22,137 nt of DNA from an uncultured Prevotella sp. (GTDB taxonomy: Bacteria > Bacteroidota > Bacteroidia > Bacteroidales > Bacteroidaceae): assembly GCA_937916405.1 (NCBI GenBank), contig CALFUF010000136.1, positions 1 to 22,137 on the forward strand, read 5' to 3'. The first letter of the stretch is position 1. Each line of letters starts with the position of its first letter. Position numbers and translations under genes: made by a program. Positions 16,901-22,137 of this stretch are shown here, in pieces. The notes under the pieces are model-generated. The model did not search any database and had not been told where the DNA came from. It worked only from the letters and a program-made list of their open reading frames with translations.

Positions 16901-17137
16901 ATTCGTTTGAAGTCACTCTCTCTCGCTTGGAATCTGCCAAGACGCTGGATACAGAAAGTTGGTATTGAGTGGTGTCAGATTTATGCCAATATTCAAAACC
17001 TCTTTACGATTACCGGTTATGATGGTTACGATCCTGAAGTCGGTGCCCAGGGACAGAGCGTGATTCTGCAGGGACTTGATAACGGACGTTATCCTTCTCA
17101 GCGTATTTACAACTTCGGTCTCAAACTCAACTTCTAA
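13928..17137 (+). CDS. SusC/RagA-family TonB-dependent outer membrane transporter
   Basis: A 1069-residue outer membrane importer of oligosaccharides, paired with the SusD-like lipoprotein downstream and powered by TonB. Features in order: a signal peptide (1-28, ending CALA before Gln); a CarboxypepD_reg-like domain (about 30-105); a TonB-box-like segment LDQVVVVGYG (109-118); a plug domain (about 119-240, ending with the family stretch LKDASATAIYGSRASNG); a 22-strand-type barrel; and a C-terminal FGLKLNF ending in an aromatic residue, as outer membrane proteins do. There is no N-terminal STN domain, which argues against FecI/FecR anti-sigma control. Length is normal for the family. SusD starts 13 bp after the stop. 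The ATG at 13928 lies about 70 bases after the predicted transcript start. Confidence 0.97.
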   Translation: MDKTTRKAIVRIRYLVLFLMMFPLCALAQNVNVFGTVTDANSGEEVIGATVKVKGASGGSITDFEGKYKISVKPGATLEISYVGYQTKSVKVTKAGQLDIQIAEDVNMLDQVVVVGYGVMKRSDLTGSVSSIDEKAIKQGVNTSIEQAMQGRIAGVAVTQNSGAPGGGISVQIRGINSLSGNEPLYVIDGVAMSGQTGDNSSVLSTLNPSDITSLEVLKDASATAIYGSRASNGVVLITTKKGSEGKPKVIYEGMVGWQKLPKHLDMMNLKQYAQFYNDRAALWGWGSMEQYKDPSLLTNGTDWQNELFQVAFMHQHQLGVSGGTKDMNYNLSGGFLDQDGIGIGSGFKRASFRANVETNVNKWLKVGGNGYFARTKQIITFDDANVIQDAISMTPDVAARNADGSYDSGAENEFNYTENPLFKAQQIDNHNEKSQLDFNLYANITPIKNLVLRVEYGGSFSWGDSYFFRPEYSYGSNNQKVESLGQRTSSKSKYQSFKQYATYDFDPLKNNHLQIMLGHESQWGDWSNLSASRRGFISDAIHSLHVGDATTATNDEQGSEWAIESYFGRLNYNLLDRYLLTATLRADGSSSFGPNNRWGWFPSLAAAWRITQEPFMKNLTWLSNAKLRLGWGLVGNQSAGSYAYGVAMSAVSTAWGNGYYAGNYANPDLKWESTNAWNIGLDLSFFNNRIEFIVDAYYKKTKNLLMYSVLPTYLIDEEGYQYYFGIYPPYVNAGAIRNKGIEFTLNTVNISNKDWQWRTGATISFNRNKLTKLNSEDSSLQGRIGSDTYTLSEVGGPVGRFYGYNVIGMFNKEDDFYQKDPNGARMIDKNGNYIPVARPVDSDGNMYDIKQNGIWVGDYIYEDVDGDGKITESDRKYIGDPNPKFTFGLNNTITYKDFELSFFLSGSYGNDVYNVLRQTKTDPKGWGNKMAYVANCAKIEMYDPEGSLSDISNVYISNAGSASCWRIEPSGGGQNTNNRISSAFVENGSYIRLKSLSLAWNLPRRWIQKVGIEWCQIYANIQNLFTITGYDGYDPEVGAQGQSVILQGLDNGRYPSQRIYNFGLKLNF

Positions 17138-17150
17138 TATTAAATAGGAT

Positions 17151-18983
17151 ATGAAAAAATTGAATATATTGCTGTTGGCTGGTTCTCTGATTGTCATGGG
17201 AACACTTACTACCAGTTGTGGTAAGGATTTCCTTGACAAAACCCCTCAGCATTCCTATACAGCAGATACATATTACTCTTCTGACGATGCGGTAATGAAG
17301 GCTATTGAGCCGCTGTATAATTACGCATGGTTTAACTACAACTACCGTGCTATGGTGGGTATGGGCTCTGCTCGTGCTAACGACGGATGGAACCCTTATC
17401 TGAACCCACAGTTCGCTACCTTCCAGGTGACTGGTCTGGATGGTGACCTCGCTAATGCTTGGAAATCATTCTATCTGGTAGTATCCATGTCAAACCAGTT
17501 GATTTCAGATGTCAACACCTATAGTACGGAGGCTGTCAGTGAGGATGTGAAAAACCTTGCTTTAGGTGAGGCTTATCTGATGCGTGGATGGGCTTATTTC
17601 TATTTGCTGCGCTCGTGGGGTGATGTGATTGTCTATGAAAACAATCTTGAGATGACCAATACCCCTGTGGTTCCTTTGACGAAGGAAGAGGATGTCCTGA
17701 AGTTTATTATTCGTGATGCCCGTCGTGCCGCAGACCTCCTCCCTGTAGCAAGTACCAGCAACCATGCCACTAAGTACTCTGCAGAGGGTCTTCTCGCAAA
17801 GGCACTGCTGGCTCAGAGCGGATGGGGCAAAAATGGTACACGTGACCAGAGTATTCTCGACGAGGTTGTTGAGCTTTGTGATGATATTATCAATAATGGT
17901 CCTTACAGCTTGTTGCCTGATTATGCAGACCTCTTTAAGTATGATAATAATAACTTCACCATGCAGAACTCAGAGACTTTGCTTGCGATGCATTGGGCAG
18001 ACCCGTTGACGGCTACCTGGGGAACCTATAGCGCCAACTACTCTGACCTCGCATGGAGTGGTGCCTCAGACGTCAATGTATGGGGTGGTATCTATGCTTC
18101 TGTAGATATGCTTGACCTCTACAACGAGGATATCAGCGACTCTATCCGTTTCCAGGCGACATTCTGTCTGCCAGGTATCTACTATAGTTACTGGGATACA
18201 GGTAACGACTTGGTAGCTGCTGCTGATAAGACTCCTGCTAACGGTTATCCACAGCCGACAGGTTATGTCTATAGCAAGAAGTTCTGTCAGCTGAAGAAAT
18301 GGGTCGTAGGTACGAAGGCTGACTGTCAGGGTCACCTCGCACAGATGGCTTCTCCGCTGAACACTTACATCCAGCGTCTTGCTGATATCTATCTGATCAA
18401 GGCTGAGGCTATTCTTGGTAATGATGAGACCACTTCTGACGCAGAGGGTCTTGATGCCATCAATGCCGTTCGTGCCAGAGCGAAGGTTGATAATATGCTG
18501 ACCTCCTACGGACTTGCTGAGCTGATTAAGGAGCGTCGCAAGGAGTTCTGCATGGAGTTCTCTAACTGGTACGACATGGTGACATGGTATCGCTGGCAGC
18601 CCCAGTACATGCTCGACTACTTCAACAACAAGCAGCACCGTGCCTTCATGATCAATCAGGGCGATGTGCTTTATAACGAAGACCATACGATTTCCTATCG
18701 TACATTCCCCAACCGTCAGTCGTCCGCATGGTATTTCTATGATGATAACGGAAATTGCTATTGGAATGACTGCTTGCGTGAGGAGGACTCTGAGAATGTC
18801 GTCCAGAAAGTGGAAGAAGGTTATTCCTATGACGTGGATGCCCTCTCAAGAGCCCGTGACGGTTACGACCCTGTAACGCTGAATGAGACGAATATCTTCA
18901 TGCCTTATCCTGAGGCTGACGTGATTCGCAACCCTTACTTCAAGGAGCCAGCTCAGAGCTATGACTTTGGAGATGAAAAGTAA
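17151..18983 (+). CDS. SusD/RagB-family starch-binding-like outer membrane lipoprotein
   Basis: A 610-residue lipoprotein that forms the lid of the SusC transporter and binds the glycan at the cell surface. A lipoprotein signal ends TTSC with the lipidated Cys at 23. After it comes the family start GKDFLDKTPQ. The TPR-like helical SusD core is recognisable in MRGWAYFYLLRSWGD, the YSAEGLLAKALLAQSGWG helix, YLIKAEAILG, and the late ELIKERRKEFCMEF segment, which is highly typical of the SusD/RagB C-terminal domain. Length is at the upper side of normal. Second gene of the PUL operon; the glycan-binding protein gene follows after 21 bp. Confidence 0.97.
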   Translation: MKKLNILLLAGSLIVMGTLTTSCGKDFLDKTPQHSYTADTYYSSDDAVMKAIEPLYNYAWFNYNYRAMVGMGSARANDGWNPYLNPQFATFQVTGLDGDLANAWKSFYLVVSMSNQLISDVNTYSTEAVSEDVKNLALGEAYLMRGWAYFYLLRSWGDVIVYENNLEMTNTPVVPLTKEEDVLKFIIRDARRAADLLPVASTSNHATKYSAEGLLAKALLAQSGWGKNGTRDQSILDEVVELCDDIINNGPYSLLPDYADLFKYDNNNFTMQNSETLLAMHWADPLTATWGTYSANYSDLAWSGASDVNVWGGIYASVDMLDLYNEDISDSIRFQATFCLPGIYYSYWDTGNDLVAAADKTPANGYPQPTGYVYSKKFCQLKKWVVGTKADCQGHLAQMASPLNTYIQRLADIYLIKAEAILGNDETTSDAEGLDAINAVRARAKVDNMLTSYGLAELIKERRKEFCMEFSNWYDMVTWYRWQPQYMLDYFNNKQHRAFMINQGDVLYNEDHTISYRTFPNRQSSAWYFYDDNGNCYWNDCLREEDSENVVQKVEEGYSYDVDALSRARDGYDPVTLNETNIFMPYPEADVIRNPYFKEPAQSYDFGDEK

Positions 18984-19004
18984 TAATTTAAAGATGACAA
19001 AGCT

Positions 19005-20636
19005 ATGAATAAGATATTAAAAATGCAAAACGGACTGCTACTGGCTCTGATGGCTTTCTTTGCGCTGGGTTTCACTGCTTGTAGCGATAGCGATGGTGGT
19101 GGCGGACAGCCTGAGATTACTGGTGTTCGTGTTTGCGACCCGGAGAAGGCCGACAGTCTTTTCACGAAGTCGGCTCAAGGACAGACGATTGCCATTATTG
19201 GTAAGAATCTGGGTGGAGCACTTGCCGTTTATATTAACGACCAGAAGGTGGGCTTCAGTCCCACGATGAATACGGATCACAGTATTATTGTGAAAGTCCC
19301 CTCTGAGACCGATGGTTTCCAACTCACCGCTTTCAACTCAGACTTGAAGGATGAGATTCGTGTGGAGACTGGTGGCGGTATAGCAACATACGCTTTCAAA
19401 GTGTTAGGTGCTTATCCTTCTATTGCTCGTATTCAGGGTTCTTATCCTCGTGCCGCTGGTGACATCCTGAATGTTTATGGTCTCAACCTCTACAGCATCG
19501 AGAAAATGTACTTTACGGATGTGACAACAGAGGAGCTTGAGTCAACAGAGTGGGAGGAGATTCCTGGAAATCGTGTGGAGGTCAGCGATTACGATATTGT
19601 GAAACAAGACCGCTATATTAATTCCAACCAGAGCTATGAGGTGAATTCACAGATTCAGCTGGTTACTCCAAGTCTTCCTTTTGATGAGGGAACGCTGGTC
19701 ATTGAGTGCGCCGCTGGTATCGTCTATATTCCTTATACAAAGGTTCCTGGTAAACCTGTGATTACTTCTATCAATACGGATATGCCTATCCCTGGTACTG
19801 ATCTGATTATCAAGGGACGTGAGTTTGTGCAGGTAGAGTCTGTCACTTATGGTGACATCACACTGGGTCCGGATGACTTCACCGTTGCTGAGTCTGAGGA
19901 CCAGATCACGATTGCCTTCACAAAGGAGTTAAAGCCTTCTGAGGGGTCTGGTACAACTTTGACCGTTACCACTCCTGGTGGTACGGCATCGCAGGATTAC
20001 TTCTACGTTACTGATGGTATTATCTTGAACTTCGAGGACGGCTTCGCTACTGATAACGGATGGGGTCCGAATGGAGAACTCAAAGACGAGGCCACCAGTG
20101 ACGCACTGCCATTCACCAGCGATGGTAAGTTCTGGCGTATTAAGTCCACTGACGGTGGTTGGAACTGGTGGGCTACCATGTGTTACTTCCGTAAGGACTG
20201 GAATGGAAATTCGTTCTCGCTGCCAGGCTTCGACCTGATTCCTGCCAGCACCTCTACTGATGACGTCTATCTCGCTATGGAGGTATGGGACAATAATACT
20301 GATTTTGGTGAGGCACAGTATCCTTTCCTGCACTATCAGATCCAGACGATTGGTGACGCGAAGACTATTGTCTTTGAGAACTTTATCCAGAATGATGTGG
20401 TCTATAAGGAGAAAGCACTTCGTGCCATTGACAATACCCAGCCGAAGGAACAGTGGTATCGCCACGTGATCAAACTCAGCAACTTTGACGAATGGGCAGG
20501 TAAGACCTATGGTGACGTTGTTGCTGACGGTATTAACCAGATTCGTTTCATGCACATGAACTGGAATGGTACTCCATCTACGATGGATATCATGTTCGAC
20601 AATGTTCGAATCCTGTATGTACCAGCCGCTAAGTAA
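19005..20636 (+). CDS. Surface glycan-binding lipoprotein with IPT/TIG domains (SGBP-B-like)
   Basis: A 543-residue lipoprotein in the SusE/SusF position. The signal ends FTAC with the lipid-carrying Cys at 26, followed by SDSDGGGG; an acidic stretch just after the Cys is a known surface-export signal for Bacteroidota lipoproteins. Ig-like IPT/TIG beta-sandwich repeats fill about residues 38-335, most clearly the third (PVITSINTD to about 333). The C-terminal domain (about 338-543) is a beta-rich domain with many exposed-type aromatics, for example GGWNWWATMCYFRKDW. It resembles the glycan-binding C-terminal domain of xyloglucan SGBP-B proteins. It should bind polysaccharide and hold it near the endoglucanase and SusCD. 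There is no catalytic motif. The substrate is inferred from layout only. Confidence 0.88.
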   Translation: MNKILKMQNGLLLALMAFFALGFTACSDSDGGGGQPEITGVRVCDPEKADSLFTKSAQGQTIAIIGKNLGGALAVYINDQKVGFSPTMNTDHSIIVKVPSETDGFQLTAFNSDLKDEIRVETGGGIATYAFKVLGAYPSIARIQGSYPRAAGDILNVYGLNLYSIEKMYFTDVTTEELESTEWEEIPGNRVEVSDYDIVKQDRYINSNQSYEVNSQIQLVTPSLPFDEGTLVIECAAGIVYIPYTKVPGKPVITSINTDMPIPGTDLIIKGREFVQVESVTYGDITLGPDDFTVAESEDQITIAFTKELKPSEGSGTTLTVTTPGGTASQDYFYVTDGIILNFEDGFATDNGWGPNGELKDEATSDALPFTSDGKFWRIKSTDGGWNWWATMCYFRKDWNGNSFSLPGFDLIPASTSTDDVYLAMEVWDNNTDFGEAQYPFLHYQIQTIGDAKTIVFENFIQNDVVYKEKALRAIDNTQPKEQWYRHVIKLSNFDEWAGKTYGDVVADGINQIRFMHMNWNGTPSTMDIMFDNVRILYVPAAK

Positions 20637-20663
20637 TGAGTCTAATATAAATGAATAATGATT

Positions 20664-22137
20664 ATGAGAAAGAATATATTAAACACTGCACTCCTGCTGC
20701 TCTTTGCCTTTGTGGCAGGAGCATGCAGCGACAGCGATACCACCAAGACGGTGGACAATGGTCTCAGAAGTGGAGCCGGTACTATCCTGGAGTTGCTGAA
20801 TACTGATGAGGGTGACCTCTCTGCGCTGAACTTCTCTTTGGGTGCTAACAGTTATATTGTAGGCATCAACTGTGACGGTGACTGGACAGCTTCTGTGGAT
20901 GCTGACTGGGTGACACTGTCAAACTACGCTGGCTATGGCTATGCTAACAAGTATAGTTATGACAAGATATCTGTTTCTAAAAATATGGGTGAGGAGCGTA
21001 CTGCTACCGTTACCTTTACTACTGGTAGTCTCAGCAAGTCTCTGGTCATCACTCAGAAAGGTGCCGGAGCTGATCCAAATGATCCCTTCGAGACTTCCTT
21101 CGAATTGGTGGAGAACCTTGTGATGGGTTATAACCTTGGTAACACCCTTGATGCTAACCCATGGGGTGACTGGTGGGATCCTTCTACCAAGACTATCGCC
21201 GACTGGGAGACATCATGGGGTCAGCCTCTGACTACGCAGGAGATTATCGATGCCATTGCGGCAAAGGGCTTCAACATTATTCGTGTTCCTGTGACATGGT
21301 ATCCTCACATGGATGCTCAGGACAATGTCAGTGCTGAGTGGATGAACCGTGTGGAGGAAGTTGTCAATTATGTGCTGAACGCTGGCTGCTACTGCATCTT
21401 GAATATACAGCATGACAATGGTGCGGCTAATGGACGTACGGATGGTGGTGCATGGCTCTATGCGGATATCGACGACTATCCCACACTGACTGTCCGCTAC
21501 CAGAAACTCTGGAAGCAGATTGCCGAGCACTTCAAGAACTATGACGAGCACCTGATCTTCGAGTCGTTCAACGAGATTCTGAACAAGAGTTACTCATGGA
21601 CCGCTCCTTCTTCTGAAACAGATGGCGCTTATCAGGCTATCAATAAGTTGCAACAGGACTTCGTGAATGTGGTTCGTGAGACAGGTGGTAACAACAAGTA
21701 TCGTAACCTTGCAGTGACAACTTACTCTGCGACAGGAACCAGCGATGTCGCACTTCAGGCGTTCGAGCTTCCTACTGATCCGTCAAGCAACCACCTCTAT
21801 CTGTCAATCCACTCTTACGATCCTTATAACTTCTGTAACTACAATGCAGGTAAGGATGATGCAGGTAATGAGTACGACTATAACATCCAAGTGTTCGATG
21901 CCGATTGTGAGGCTACTATTGATGGTGTCTTCAATCGTGTCAGCAAGCGTGCTTCTGAGGTGGGTATCCCATTCATCTTTGGTGAGTTTGGTGCTATCGA
22001 TGAGAGTAAGAGTATGGCAGAGCGTATCAAATATGCTAAGTACCTGAAGACAAAGTTCCAGCAATATGATACTGCTGGTCTTTGGTGGATGGGTCTCTAC
22101 GACCGCAAGGCAGAGACATGGTATGAGGAAGAGATTG
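20664..22137 (+). CDS. BACON-domain GH5 endo-beta-glucanase lipoprotein (partial, 3' end outside window)
   Basis: 491 residues are visible, probably only a few tens short of the end. The ATG at 20664 gives a standard lipoprotein signal with Cys21 (VAGAC) and an acidic SDSD surface-export stretch. An in-frame ATG at 20658 would add two residues. A BACON domain (about residues 55-133) precedes a GH5 barrel from about 145. The family-invariant residues are all seen: Arg207, His250, Asn303-Glu304 (acid/base), His383 with Tyr385, Glu441 (nucleophile) in FGEFG, and Trp474-475. The NLGNTLDA start and WWDP/TTQEII context fit subfamily GH5_4, which includes xyloglucanases, mixed-linkage glucanases and cellulases. 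It should cut beta-glucan at the cell surface for the SGBP and SusCD. The exact specificity is not readable. Confidence 0.93.
   Translation, partial: MRKNILNTALLLLFAFVAGACSDSDTTKTVDNGLRSGAGTILELLNTDEGDLSALNFSLGANSYIVGINCDGDWTASVDADWVTLSNYAGYGYANKYSYDKISVSKNMGEERTATVTFTTGSLSKSLVITQKGAGADPNDPFETSFELVENLVMGYNLGNTLDANPWGDWWDPSTKTIADWETSWGQPLTTQEIIDAIAAKGFNIIRVPVTWYPHMDAQDNVSAEWMNRVEEVVNYVLNAGCYCILNIQHDNGAANGRTDGGAWLYADIDDYPTLTVRYQKLWKQIAEHFKNYDEHLIFESFNEILNKSYSWTAPSSETDGAYQAINKLQQDFVNVVRETGGNNKYRNLAVTTYSATGTSDVALQAFELPTDPSSNHLYLSIHSYDPYNFCNYNAGKDDAGNEYDYNIQVFDADCEATIDGVFNRVSKRASEVGIPFIFGEFGAIDESKSMAERIKYAKYLKTKFQQYDTAGLWWMGLYDRKAETWYEEEI

Noticed and set aside
18066..18686. Long open frame antisense to susD (206 codons), and a similar one at 19929-20555 antisense to the SGBP gene
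   Set aside because: No signal, domain or promoter was seen; these frames are mirror products of codon use in clearly real genes. The same holds for the frames inside the regulator, channel and TPR genes.
21408..21413. Gln249 before His250 in the GH5 domain, where many GH5_4 enzymes have two His
   Set aside because: The invariant GH5 histidine is most likely the second one, which is kept, and the other catalytic residues are present; at most this is a subsite change, not loss of activity.

Overview
The window looks like chromosome from a Bacteroidota gut or rumen organism, most likely Prevotella or a close relative. The genus is inferred from general protein character, not from a marker gene. 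Supporting signs are a SusC/SusD polysaccharide utilization locus (PUL), an HTCS-type regulator, promoters with the Bacteroidota -7 element TANNTTTG, and start codons without Shine-Dalgarno sequences. I see no tRNA, rRNA, CRISPR array, insertion sequence or phage gene, and no gene-free stretch over 300 bases.

Left part (1-2496, + strand): the 3' end of a probable ABC-transporter substrate-binding protein gene, then a 712-residue cytoplasmic TPR protein. The TPR gene meets a minus-strand operon tail to tail, and their coding ends overlap by 32 bp.

Middle part (2465-12743, - strand): read in the direction of transcription, an MscS-type mechanosensitive channel comes first. A tightly packed operon follows: kdsA, a kpsF/kdsD-type isomerase, an HTCS-like regulator, a secreted phospholipase D/cardiolipin synthase-like protein and a membrane acyltransferase. 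Junctions are 8 bp overlap, 20 bp, 1 bp and 4 bp. The first two enzymes make the LPS inner-core sugar Kdo, and the last two probably act on envelope lipids or glycans. The regulator is the most unusual object here. It keeps the sensor propeller, the Y_Y_Y domain, the membrane segment and the AraC-type DNA-binding domain. It has no histidine kinase ATPase domain, the H-box histidine is Asp, and the receiver phospho-acceptor Asp is Lys. It therefore looks like a membrane-spanning transcription factor that works without phosphotransfer.

Right part (12764-22137, + strand): a BadF/BadG-family sugar kinase (probable N-acetylglucosamine kinase) is transcribed divergently from the channel gene. A PUL follows: susC, susD, a TIG/IPT-domain surface glycan-binding lipoprotein, and a BACON-GH5 endoglucanase lipoprotein cut by the window edge. 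The order resembles loci for xyloglucan or other beta-glucans, but the substrate cannot be fixed from sequence alone. The PUL promoter region has a good -33/-7 pair, a 9-bp direct repeat with 21-bp period upstream, a terminator-like hairpin over the -33 element, and a 10-bp bulged hairpin at the start of the leader.
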